Assembly (NCBI GenBank): GCA_016938135.1
Contig: JAFGVD010000044.1
Location: forward strand, 1-64,000
Direction: 5' to 3'
Length of the DNA stretch: 64,000 bases
From: Coriobacteriia bacterium
Lineage (GTDB): Bacteria; Actinomycetota; Coriobacteriia; Anaerosomatales; Anaerosomataceae
The notes under the pieces were generated by a model, which was not told the origin of the DNA, did no database searches, and worked only from the letters and a program-made list of their open reading frames with translations. Below, one piece after another: positions 38,767 to 47,600 of this stretch (positions are counted from its first letter, which is position 1; every line of letters starts with the position of its first letter). A program made the position numbers and the translations under genes.

Positions 38767-39498
38767 TCACTCCCCGCGCAGCGCATCATTCCAGACGCGC
38801 ATGTAGTAGTTGAAGCGCTTCTCCGGATCGTCCAGGTCCTCGCCGAACGAGCGGTCGTTGTCGAAGTATATGCGCTCGATGGGGGCTTCCGTCACGCGCA
38901 GGCCGGCGCGGTAAGCGCGTGCCCACAGCTCCATCGGCATCCCGTAGCCCGCTTCACCAAGACTCAGCATCGCTAGGGACTCCATACAGTACGCTTTGAA
39001 CCCACAGAACGCGTCGGTTATCCCCCAACCGGTCACTCTGTTGATCTCGGCGGTGACCCGTGCGTTGACCTCACGCCTCTGTTGGGGCGCTGATCCTGCC
39101 ACCGGACTCCCCGGCAGATACCGGCTGCCGCTTACGATATCCACACCCGTGGCATCCAGTGAGTGCAGCAATGCCGGTATCCGAGCGGGCTCATGTTGTC
39201 CGTCGCAGTCCATCGTCACAAGGCGGCGCACACCGCGAACGCGAGCGAGCGCAAAGCCATCAGCAAGCGCACGCCCGTAACCTTCATTGTGGCCGTGCTC
39301 AAGCAGCACGATGTCATCACGGGACTTCAGCGCATCGCGTGTACCGTCGGTGGACCCATCGTCCACGACGATCACGGTCCCGTCAAAAACCTGCATGACG
39401 GTGTCCAGCACGAGATTGACCGTTGGGGCCTCGTTGTAGACCGGAATGAGAACTCCGTCATGTCCCTGGGCGCAAACAGACACAGAATCAGACTTCAA
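38767..39498 (-). CDS. Family 2 glycosyltransferase (dolichyl-phosphate-mannose synthase-like)
   Basis: This 243-residue cytosolic GT-A glycosyltransferase has the opening LIPVYNEAPTVNLVLDTV, the sugar-nucleotide site VVDDGSTDGT and the DXD-type metal motif MDCDGQHEP, with no C-terminal membrane helices. In canonical bacillithiol synthesis the first step uses a family 4 enzyme (BshA), so a family 2 enzyme in this operon is unexpected. It overlaps the OsmC gene by 11 bp, with BshB1-like following directly. Confidence 0.85.
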   Translation of the reverse strand: MKSDSVSVCAQGHDGVLIPVYNEAPTVNLVLDTVMQVFDGTVIVVDDGSTDGTRDALKSRDDIVLLEHGHNEGYGRALADGFALARVRGVRRLVTMDCDGQHEPARIPALLHSLDATGVDIVSGSRYLPGSPVAGSAPQQRREVNARVTAEINRVTGWGITDAFCGFKAYCMESLAMLSLGEAGYGMPMELWARAYRAGLRVTEAPIERIYFDNDRSFGEDLDDPEKRFNYYMRVWNDALRGE

Positions 39499-39907
39499 CG
39501 ATGCGATAGCTTGTGGTCACAGAAACACCCGGACCGAACATGCCTTTGACCGAGCAGTACTTGTCTTCCGATAGGGAGATCGCCCGCTCCACCGCGGAAG
39601 CCTTGAGACCCACTCCCGTCAGAACGTACTCGATATTGATCCGCTCGTAGTAGCGCGGCTGTTCCTCTCGCTGCTCAGCGGTGATAACGAGTTCGAAATC
39701 GCTGACTGTCTGCCGCTGCTTCTCCAAGATCGCGATGATGTCGATGCCCGTGCACCCGCCCAGCGCATAGAGCACAAGTTCAAGCGGCCTCGCGCCGCTG
39801 CCATCGCCCTTGAACTGCGCGGAAGCGTCCATCACGATACCGTGTCCCGCCTCGTCCCAACCGACAAAGCGTCGGCCGCCGTTCCATTTGACCTTGACCG
39901 CGTCCAT
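39488..39907 (-). CDS. OsmC-family peroxiredoxin-like protein
   Basis: This 139-residue OsmC/Ohr-fold protein has the two redox cysteines in ALGGCTGIDI (about residue 53) and EDKYCSVKGMF (about residue 117). Members reduce organic peroxides or bind persulfides using a thiol or lipoyl donor. It is the first gene of the OsmC-GT2-deacetylase-BshC-like operon, which suggests that the thiol made by the operon could be its reductant. GAAGGGG lies upstream of the ATG. Confidence 0.88.
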   Translation of the reverse strand: MDAVKVKWNGGRRFVGWDEAGHGIVMDASAQFKGDGSGARPLELVLYALGGCTGIDIIAILEKQRQTVSDFELVITAEQREEQPRYYERINIEYVLTGVGLKASAVERAISLSEDKYCSVKGMFGPGVSVTTSYRIVEV

Positions 39908-39936
39908 TGTGCCCCTTCCAGCGCCCGCGATTGCAG

Positions 39937-41511
39937 CTATATCTTGCGTCCCAACATCTGTGCGAGTTCACGCGGCTCCTGCGCCTTGCCGATAGCCTCT
40001 TCGAAGGTGACCTTGCCAGCCTGCAGGAGCGCCTTGAGGTGCTGATCGAGCGTCTGCATACCCATGGATGCTCCACCCTGGATGATCGTGGGCATCTGGT
40101 GCGTCTTGCCTTCCCGTATCAGGTTGCTGATCGCGGGGATGCCCAGCATGATCTCCATCGCCATAACGCGGCTCTTACCGTCGGTCGACCGCAGCAGGAC
40201 CTGGGAGAGCACGCCTTCAAGCGTGCCTGACAGCTGCATGCGGACCTGTTGCTGCTGGTGAGGCGGGAACACATCGATGATGCGGTCTACGGTCGCCGGA
40301 CCGCCCGTGGTGTGCAATGTGGCCAAGACGAGGTGGCCCGTCTCGGCAGCCGTGATGGCCGCAGCGATCGTCTCCAGGTCACGCATCTCGCCGACCAAGA
40401 TCACATCGGGGTCCTGGCGCAAGACACGCTTGAGCGCCGAGGTGAACGAATGGGTGTCCTCGCCAATCTCACGCTGGTTGACATAGGCCTTCTTGTTCTT
40501 GTGCATGAACTCGATGGGGTCTTCGAGGGTGATGATATGAAGAGCCTTGTTCGCGTTGATGTGGTCGATCATGGCGGCAAGCGTCGTCGACTTGCCTGAA
40601 CCGGTCGGACCGGTCACCAGGACAAGACCGCGTGGTCTCTCGGCGAGGAACTTGCAGACCTTGGGTAGGGCGAGGTCTTCCAGACTCGGGATCTTAATGG
40701 GAATGACGCGGAACACCGCACCCAACGAGTTCCGCTGCTGGAACACATTGGCGCGGAAGCGAGACAGGCCCGGGATGCTGTAGGCGAAGTCCAACTCCAG
40801 TTCGGTCTCGAAGCGCTTGCGCTGCTCCTCGGACAGCAGACTCAAGATCATCTCCTGAGTATCCCGTGGCGTCAGCACGGGAATGTTCTCCACAGGCAGC
40901 AACTCACCGCGCTGCCTGATTCCCGGAGGGCTCCCGACCGCGATATGAAGGTCGGAGCCTCCGCGATCGATCATCAAACGCAAGAGATCATCGATGTGAA
41001 CGGAGTCATGTCGAGGCTCGGCTGAAGCACCTACAGGTGGGACTCGCCTCGTCTGTGCAGCCTGAGGAGCAGCCGCGGCCGGGTTCGGGGCGGTTTGCCC
41101 GGCAGGGGGCGCTGCATTCGGCGCCGCAGTGACCTCGACCTTCGCGAGCTTGAAAACCGTGCGCACCAGTGAGCTTAGATCCGCGTTGCTCGGCATATGC
41201 GCCGCAGCTCCCGCCTGACGTGCCTTCAACGCAGTAGCGTCATTGGGCTCAGCAGACAAGATCATGACGGGCGTTCCCGAGAGGTCGGGATCGCCGTTCA
41301 GCTCCTGCGTGAAGGCAAACCCGTCCATTCCCATGAGGTCGCCATCCACAACGATGACATCCGGCTTATGCTGCTTGGCCATACCCAACCCACGGGGCGC
41401 AGATATGGCATTGAGCGTCTCCGTACCCGGCACGGCAGCCTTGAGCGCAGAGCCGAGTCTTTCGAAGTACGACGCGTCGTCGTGAACGATGAGTACCTGG
41501 GTTGCTGCCAC
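39937..41511 (-). CDS. pilT: PilT-like type IV pilus retraction ATPase fused to an N-terminal receiver-like domain
   Basis: This 524-residue protein has two parts. Residues about 1-120 look like a response-regulator receiver (LIVHDDASYFERL, then VIVVDGDLMGMDGF and MILSAEP); the usual final Lys-Pro is Met-Pro (AHMPSNADL). A Pro/Ala-rich linker follows (about 128-165). The rest is PilT: IDDLLRLMIDRGGSDLHI, Walker A GPTGSGKST, the VNQREIG loop, Walker B VILVGEMRD and the LATLHTTGG His box. The GTG at 41511 is preferred; GAGGAGG lies 12 bases upstream. PilT alone is about 350 residues. Confidence 0.88.
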   Translation of the reverse strand: MAATQVLIVHDDASYFERLGSALKAAVPGTETLNAISAPRGLGMAKQHKPDVIVVDGDLMGMDGFAFTQELNGDPDLSGTPVMILSAEPNDATALKARQAGAAAHMPSNADLSSLVRTVFKLAKVEVTAAPNAAPPAGQTAPNPAAAAPQAAQTRRVPPVGASAEPRHDSVHIDDLLRLMIDRGGSDLHIAVGSPPGIRQRGELLPVENIPVLTPRDTQEMILSLLSEEQRKRFETELELDFAYSIPGLSRFRANVFQQRNSLGAVFRVIPIKIPSLEDLALPKVCKFLAERPRGLVLVTGPTGSGKSTTLAAMIDHINANKALHIITLEDPIEFMHKNKKAYVNQREIGEDTHSFTSALKRVLRQDPDVILVGEMRDLETIAAAITAAETGHLVLATLHTTGGPATVDRIIDVFPPHQQQQVRMQLSGTLEGVLSQVLLRSTDGKSRVMAMEIMLGIPAISNLIREGKTHQMPTIIQGGASMGMQTLDQHLKALLQAGKVTFEEAIGKAQEPRELAQMLGRKI

Positions 41512-41680
41512 TACGTTCGATGACCTCCTCGGCGGACCTTGAGTCCTATCACCCTCGTGAACATAAGACCAAGAAAATGGCATTCGCATACCTATCGGCA
41601 GAAGAATGCCTCGACTCAATAAGATACCCACTGCCGAGCTGGCGTATGATGGTCGCCGACAGCAGCCGACAGGAGCATGC

Positions 41681-42973
41681 GTGAACCTCACAATCGAAAG
41701 CCTAGCATATGGCGGAGCAGGTGTTGCACACGCCGAAGACGGTGTGACCGTGTTCGTTGACGGCGCATGCCCAGGAGACGTGGTCAGTGCGACCATCACG
41801 GAGGATCACGGACGGTTTCGCAAAGGTGCGATAGAGTCCATCATCGCTGCTTCTCCAGACCGCGTCACACCCCGCTGCCCCTATTTTGGAGAGTGTGGCG
41901 GTTGCCAGTGGCAGCACGTCGACTACGGCGCTCAATTGAAGTGGAAACGCCAGTCAGTGCAAGACGCCCTGACCAGGATCGGGAAGTTCGAGATCCCCGT
42001 TCGTGACACCTTAGGCAGCCTCCACTCCTACGGGTATCGCAACAAGATCGAGCTCTCCGCCACCGCGACACCGAAGGGAACCGCGTTCGGCTACGCCCGT
42101 GCGGGTTCCACAGACATCCTGCCGATAGAGCGATGCGCCCTACTGCCCAAGAAGCTGGAACGTGCACCGCGCGCGCTTGGCGGCGCGCTCAGATATCTCT
42201 CCTCGCAAAACGACACCCCGGTCGAGCGTCTCGGCATCCGTGTCTCTACCAGCGGGAACATCGAAGTCGACCTTTGGACGGCACCGGGGCCATTCCCCCG
42301 TCAACTGGCCGCCAAGATCATCACCGACGCGGTGGGTGCGCGCACGATAACCCGCATTCTGTTCAAAGGCGAGCTGAAGGCGCGCAACATATCCAAAGTG
42401 GAAGTCTTGCGCGGACCGGGAGTCTGGGAGGAGCGTCTCGATGAATTCCGCTACCTCGTGTCAGCGCCGTCTTTCTTCCAGGTGAACACCGCCGCCGCCC
42501 GCAAGCTGCAACACACGGTCATCGAGGCACTGGATCCCGACGGTACGGACGATGTGATCGATCTGTTCGCAGGAGTCGGCACCTTCACACTGCCGCTCGC
42601 CGAGAGAGCAGCCAATGTGATCGCCGTTGAGTCGTCCCGTCACGCGATCAACGATCTGCGCCGCAACCTCGAGATGAACGGCATCTACGCCGAGATCGAG
42701 CCGGGCGACGCCGACCGGATCCTGCCCGAACTCGGCCGGGCCGATCTGGTGGTCGTCGACCCGCCGCGCTCCGGACTGGCCGAGAGCACCGTCGAGTCCC
42801 TGGCGTCCACGGGGGCACGCAGGATCGTGTACGTCTCTTGCGACCCGACAACGCTGGCCCGCGATGCAGCGCGCCTGGTCGCCAAAGGTTACAGGCCGAC
42901 AGAAGCGACTCCTGTCGACCTGTTCCCGCAGACTTACCACGTCGAAACGGTGTTGACCCTCGACGCTGTCTAG
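41681..42973 (+). CDS. RlmD/TrmA-type 5-methyluridine methyltransferase
   Basis: This 430-residue SAM-dependent enzyme makes m5U in 23S rRNA or tRNA. It has an N-terminal TRAM domain (about 1-55), the [4Fe-4S] cysteines C66, C72 and C75 (CPYFGECGGCQWQH) with a fourth in IERCALLP, a Rossmann domain with DLFAGVGTFTLPLA, and the catalytic cysteine in YVSCDPTTLARD. The start is the GTG at 41681, five bases after AGGAG. The RlmC, RlmD and TrmA activities cannot be told apart here. Confidence 0.93.
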   Translation: MNLTIESLAYGGAGVAHAEDGVTVFVDGACPGDVVSATITEDHGRFRKGAIESIIAASPDRVTPRCPYFGECGGCQWQHVDYGAQLKWKRQSVQDALTRIGKFEIPVRDTLGSLHSYGYRNKIELSATATPKGTAFGYARAGSTDILPIERCALLPKKLERAPRALGGALRYLSSQNDTPVERLGIRVSTSGNIEVDLWTAPGPFPRQLAAKIITDAVGARTITRILFKGELKARNISKVEVLRGPGVWEERLDEFRYLVSAPSFFQVNTAAARKLQHTVIEALDPDGTDDVIDLFAGVGTFTLPLAERAANVIAVESSRHAINDLRRNLEMNGIYAEIEPGDADRILPELGRADLVVVDPPRSGLAESTVESLASTGARRIVYVSCDPTTLARDAARLVAKGYRPTEATPVDLFPQTYHVETVLTLDAV

Positions 42974-43197
42974 ACGAGCTTCCCCACCTCGGGGAAGTCA
43001 ACGATGTGCTCGTCGTGCGGAGCTTCCTCATGCGCCTCAGTGAGATCAAGCCCGGCCGAGTGCATGCCCTCGTGGTCGCCGTCGCCCCACATCGCGCTCT
43101 CTGATACGTCATACACAACACCCGCATACGCGACATACGCGGGCTTTCCACCGGTGCCATCGAAGCTCTTGAGCTCTCCTAGCGTGAATTCTCTCAT
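42970..43197 (-). CDS. Cytochrome b5-like heme-binding protein
   Basis: This 75-residue single-domain protein of the cytochrome b5-like heme/steroid-binding family reads FTLGELKSFDGTGGKPAYVA, then VYDVSESAMW and GDHEGMHSAGLDLTEAH. The histidines in the last segment are likely heme ligands, replacing the HPGG of classical b5. The ATG follows GGAGG by five bases. The 3' end overlaps the converging methyltransferase gene by 4 bp. Confidence 0.8.
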   Translation of the reverse strand: MREFTLGELKSFDGTGGKPAYVAYAGVVYDVSESAMWGDGDHEGMHSAGLDLTEAHEEAPHDEHIVDFPEVGKLV

Positions 43198-43267
43198 CGC
43201 AACCTCCGTGCTGTCTTTACGGCCTTCTGGTCTACATTCCCAATACAGCCGTCGTACGCACGGAGCC

Positions 43268-43612
43268 CTAGTGAAGCAAGCGACCGATCTTGCCAAGGTA
43301 CTTCATCGCAGTAAGGGCCGCGCCTGAGAGTGCCGCCAGACCAAAGAACCCTCCTACCTGTCCCTTACCGTCTTCTCCCCCAAGGTCCAGGTTCATGGAA
43401 TGCTCTTCGCCTTCGACATCCAGAGTGACAGTCGCGCCGTCCGACCCCAACTGGATGTCTGTGACGCTTGAAACGAACTCACGCGCGATGTCGACTCCGC
43501 TTGTGCTCCGGACTTCACGGTCGACAAGGACCGGTTCTTCAGCGAGTGCAGGGGTGGCAGCAAAGACCAGACAGAGTACCACCATGAAGATCAAGATCGA
43601 AGTCCTTCGCAT
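43268..43612 (-). CDS. Small secreted protein of unknown function
   Basis: This 114-residue protein has a clear signal peptide (MRRTSILIFMVVLCLVFAAT then PALAEE, cleavage after ALA likely). The mature part is acidic and beta-rich up to about residue 80 (DGATVTLDVEGEEHSMNLD). A hydrophobic C-terminal helix (GFFGLAALSGAALTAMKYL) with a basic end may anchor it in the membrane. A CRP-type palindrome stands about 70 bp upstream of the ATG. No family was recognised. Confidence 0.7.
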   Translation of the reverse strand: MRRTSILIFMVVLCLVFAATPALAEEPVLVDREVRSTSGVDIAREFVSSVTDIQLGSDGATVTLDVEGEEHSMNLDLGGEDGKGQVGGFFGLAALSGAALTAMKYLGKIGRLLH

Positions 43613-43681
43613 GGTTTCCCCACACCCCTTTACCGCAAATGCCACGTTGAGGAGTGTATCGACGCAAGGACCAGGGGCAGA

Positions 43682-43697
43682 CGTGACAAACATCACA
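43682..43697. promoter_or_regulatory. CRP-type operator upstream of the small secreted protein gene
   Basis: CGTGACAAACATCACA (TGTGATGTTTGTCACG on the minus strand) matches the TGTGA-N6-TCACA consensus in nine of ten arm positions. It is 70-85 bp upstream of the start at 43612 and about 93 bp past the stop of the adjacent Crp/Fnr gene, whose recognition helix carries the same S-R-E-T core as E. coli CRP. Confidence 0.6.
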
Positions 43698-43789
43698 GAA
43701 TCAGAATAGAGATGATGAACGGTACCGTTTATCTTCCTTTTGCGTCCGTTTATCAAGCCCGATTACCGGACATTCGCGCTCAGATACCG

Positions 43790-44485
43790 TTAGTCGCTTT
43801 CAAGAAGAGTACCGAGGGCGATGAGGTCGACCACGATCTTGCGCCCCTTGGTGCCCACGATCCCCTCTTTTGTGAGCTGTGAGATCACACGACTCGCGGT
43901 CTCACGAGAGGTTCCGGCCAGCGTTGCGATCTCGTAATGCGTAAGACCTTCGACGATAGGCACTCCGCTCGACTCGTACGCAGCGGTCGCAACATTGAGC
44001 AACACTCTCATCACCCGATGAGTGGCGTCATGAAACGCCATGTCCTCAAGTCGCGAGATCAACTGCCTCACCCGACGAGACAGCGTGCCGATGACGGTCA
44101 ACGCCAGCCTGGGCTGCAGCTGAATGGCCGCCGAGAGGTCTCGCGAGTCAAGCGCAAACGCCTCCACTTCAGTGACAGCTATGACATCGGCTGAGCGAGG
44201 CTCTGCATCCACCAGGCTCATCTCGCCGAAGTGAGAAGGTGACTCCAGGTAGTTCAAAGCCAGCTCCTTGCCTTCAGGCGAGGCCAGCGAGACTTTCACG
44301 CGACCGGACACCAGGAAGTACATGGCTGTGCCGATCTCATTCTGCGTCAGTATGAACTCGCCTTTTCCGAACTGCTTGAAAGCCATCATGTCCGCCAGTG
44401 TCGCAAGGTCTTCATCTCCGAGATCAGCGAACATCTCGAAAGAGCGCAACCTGTCGGCTATGTATGCCTTGGATGGAGTGGCCAT
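43790..44485 (-). CDS. Crp/Fnr-family transcriptional regulator
   Basis: This 231-residue regulator has an N-terminal cyclic-nucleotide-binding fold (about 15-130; FGKGEFILTQNEIGTAMYFL, then LNYLESPSHFGEMSL), a dimerisation helix, and a C-terminal winged helix (about 160-225) with THYEIATLAGTSRETASRVI. There is no FNR-type cysteine cluster, so it is CRP-like rather than an iron-sulfur O2 sensor. The effector is unknown; the cAMP-contact arginine is not evident in the phosphate-binding loop. The ATG at 44485 follows AAGGA. Confidence 0.9.
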   Translation of the reverse strand: MATPSKAYIADRLRSFEMFADLGDEDLATLADMMAFKQFGKGEFILTQNEIGTAMYFLVSGRVKVSLASPEGKELALNYLESPSHFGEMSLVDAEPRSADVIAVTEVEAFALDSRDLSAAIQLQPRLALTVIGTLSRRVRQLISRLEDMAFHDATHRVMRVLLNVATAAYESSGVPIVEGLTHYEIATLAGTSRETASRVISQLTKEGIVGTKGRKIVVDLIALGTLLESD

Positions 44486-44611
44486 AGGTTCCTTATCGGC
44501 GCGTGGCAGACCTGACTGAAACGCGGTCTGACCGGGACACGTATTCGTACCCCCAGTAAACACGAAGAGCGACAGGTTTGGAAACCCGCCGCCCTTCGCA
44601 AGCGCATCAGA

Positions 44612-47600
44612 CTACAGCTCGTTCTTGATGTACTCCAGCATCTTGGGAACAAGATCCGGGATGACCAAGGGAAGCATGTTCGGCAGCAGCGCATCCATCG
44701 TCTTGGGGAGCAGATCAGGCATGAGCTCCTCCATGTCCTCAGGCAGCGGACCCACCCTGCGCGAGACCTCTGCAAGCATCGCAGGCATCACCTGCGGCAT
44801 CATCGATGGCATCATCTTGGGCATCATCGATGGCATCATCTTGCCCATCATCGCAAGACCGCCCGGGATCGTGCGTGCAACCTTCATCATGGGGACCATG
44901 CCACCGGGCATAGCCTTCATCATCTCCGGCAACAGCGTGACCATGATGTCGGCGATCGACTCCGGCTTCATCAACCAGATGAACTTCTCGAAATAGCCCC
45001 ACAGCTCGTTCGCGTACGCGGTCGGATCCGGATGTGCTATACCGAGTCCGTCCATCGCAAGGTGAGCCAGATCGACTACCTCCATGGGGATGTCTTTCTT
45101 CGCGACAGAGTCACGGAACTGCACCTGACAGCAAGGGCAGAGTGCCACCATCGCGTCGGCCTCGACAGCTACAGCCTCGTCAAGCCTCATCTTGCCAAGC
45201 TCAGGCGCGACCGGTGTATCACCGATCAGGGTCAGAACCGAACCACAGCACAACGCTTCCTCATGATTGTGCTCCATCTCCACGAACTCGACGCCGGGAA
45301 TGGCTTTGATGATGTCTCTTGGCGGCTCGTAATTGCCCTGTGCGCGACCCATGTGGCACGAGTCGTGGAACGTAAGCTTCTTGTTGACCTCGTGGTCGAA
45401 CTCCAGCGTGCCGTCTGCGATAGCGTCGGCTACAAGCTCCGAGTAGTGCTTGACCTCGAACTCGTACTCCTCGCCACGCTCAGCGGCAAGATTGGCGTAG
45501 AGCTCCTTCCATACAAGCCCGCAGGCCGGGCACGAAGTCACGATCGTCTTCGCACCACGCTTGCGCGCCTCAGCGGTATTGTGCTCGTAGATCTCCTCGA
45601 AGACATCCCACTTGCCGGCGACCTTCATGGGAATGCCGCAGCAAGCCTCGTCCTCACCCATGTAGTTGAACTTCACACCCGCACGGTCGAGCAACTCGAC
45701 CGATGCTTGCGCCACATCGGTGTTGACCAGACTGGCGGTGCATCCTGCGAAGTAGAGGATGTCGGAGGACTCATCGATCTTGGGCTTGATGTGCTCGGGC
45801 ACCCAGTCAGCGCGCTTCTCCTTCTTGGAGGCCCAGATGTTCAGCTCGCCCCGGAGAGATGCGGCCATCATCTCGAAGGGCGGGAACGTCATGCGCTTCT
45901 CATCATGGATCAGCTTCCCGCGCATGGCCATCCAGGAGTGCTCGACCGGGAGCTGAAGCTGACAACGCGAATTACACACCTCACAAGTGGTGCAGACCAG
46001 GAATGTGTCGACCATGTGCTGGTCGAACTTCTCGCGACCTTCGAGTACCTCTTTCAGGTATGCGTACTTGCCTCGTGGCGAGTGGCTCATCCATCCGCGA
46101 ACCGAGTACTCCTCGCAGGTGGGAACACAGTACCCGCACTGCGCGCATGCATATGAGTAAAACGCCACATCCGCCGGGATGCCGTTCTTGTCTTTGGTGC
46201 CGACCATGTCGCCGGTCGGAGCTTTTGCGGCATTCGCGATGGGACGGACCAGCGGTTCGAAGGCGAGGGCCATACCCATAAGCGCATTCACGGCACCCGT
46301 ACCCAGTATCTTCTTCGGGTTCATGATGCCTGCCGAATCAGTTGAGCGCTTGAAGGAATCCAGGACTTCGTACTTCTTGGCGCCCAGGACGCTCTTGGCT
46401 TCCTGACGGAAGTACAGGCCGGTGGAATATGCGCCGCCGCAATGCTCCTTGGCTATCTTGATGACCACCAGGGACAGTGCAAACGCCAGGTTGAACGCGA
46501 GCGTACGCTCGTCGTGCGGGATGAAGCCGAGCAGCACGACCTTGTCCCCTTTGCCAAGCATGCCTTCGAGCACGAATGACTGCTTGACCCGCTGGTCTAT
46601 CTCGGAGAGGACCGCGCCCAGCTCCGAAAGAGGGACGACGACCTCAGTGGGGACGATCGACGGACCGACACGCTTCAGGCGCATCGGAGCGAAGCGCTGC
46701 TCCCACTCATGCTCTGCAGCCTCGGGCTCACACTCGGTGCCGCCATTCGACTCCATGATCGCGGTCAGAGCGACGTCGATCGCTCCCCTACGCGACTCCG
46801 GATACGCGATGACGGCAAGAAAGCCCTCAGGGAACTCCGGCTCGTATCCCATGTGGGTCATCTCCCAAGGATGACCGTGGCGATGAGGGATCGTCTTCTT
46901 GAGTCGCACCGACTCCGGATTGAGAAAGGTAAGAGACCAGATGGGGAGCTTCTGAACGGAGATAGCGTTCAGTGCCGACTGCAGGTCAGCGATCGTCGGG
47001 AACGACAGGACGCGGTGCACCTCGGCCCCAAGGTCACGCAGCGCAATGGTGACTTCGGTGATGATGCCGGTGATGCCCTCGGCGTCCGCAACGAGGGTCT
47101 CAAGCTCCTCGCCGGTGAACTCGCGAATGGAAGCATCGGGAAGCATCACGCGGGCGGAGAGAACACTGTCCTTGAAGAACCCGTATTCGTAGCTGCCAAA
47201 CCCGGCACCACCCTGTGCAAGCCAACCCGCCACTGTGGAAGACGGGAGCGAGGACGGATACAGACGCAGATCAAGACCCTCTGCGTTCAGCTTCTTCTGC
47301 AAAGGCTCCCACAGAGTACCGCCCTGGACGCGAACGGTCTTGGCCTCGGCGTCTATCTCGAGGATCTTACCCATGGCGGACATGTCCGCAACGATCGCAC
47401 CAGGCAAAGGCAGAACTCCACCGTAACCCGATGTCGACATGCCTCTTGGCACTAGCGACACGTGCTCGGCCCTTGCAAGCTTGATCAACGCGAGGACTTC
47501 CTCCTCCGTCTGAGGTCTGACCACCGCTCCGGCAACGCCCGTGGGCATCAATGGCTTGACCAGCTTGGGAAGCGCACCGATATCAGCCGAGTAAAGCTTC

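Noticed and set aside
41645-41650. TATGAT as a -10 element for the methyltransferase gene
   Set aside because: No -35-like sequence is found at an acceptable distance.
45032-46156. Long plus-strand open frame (374 codons)
   Set aside because: It is antisense to the Fe-S/CCG part of the 1022-residue oxidoreductase; no domain or ribosome-binding site.
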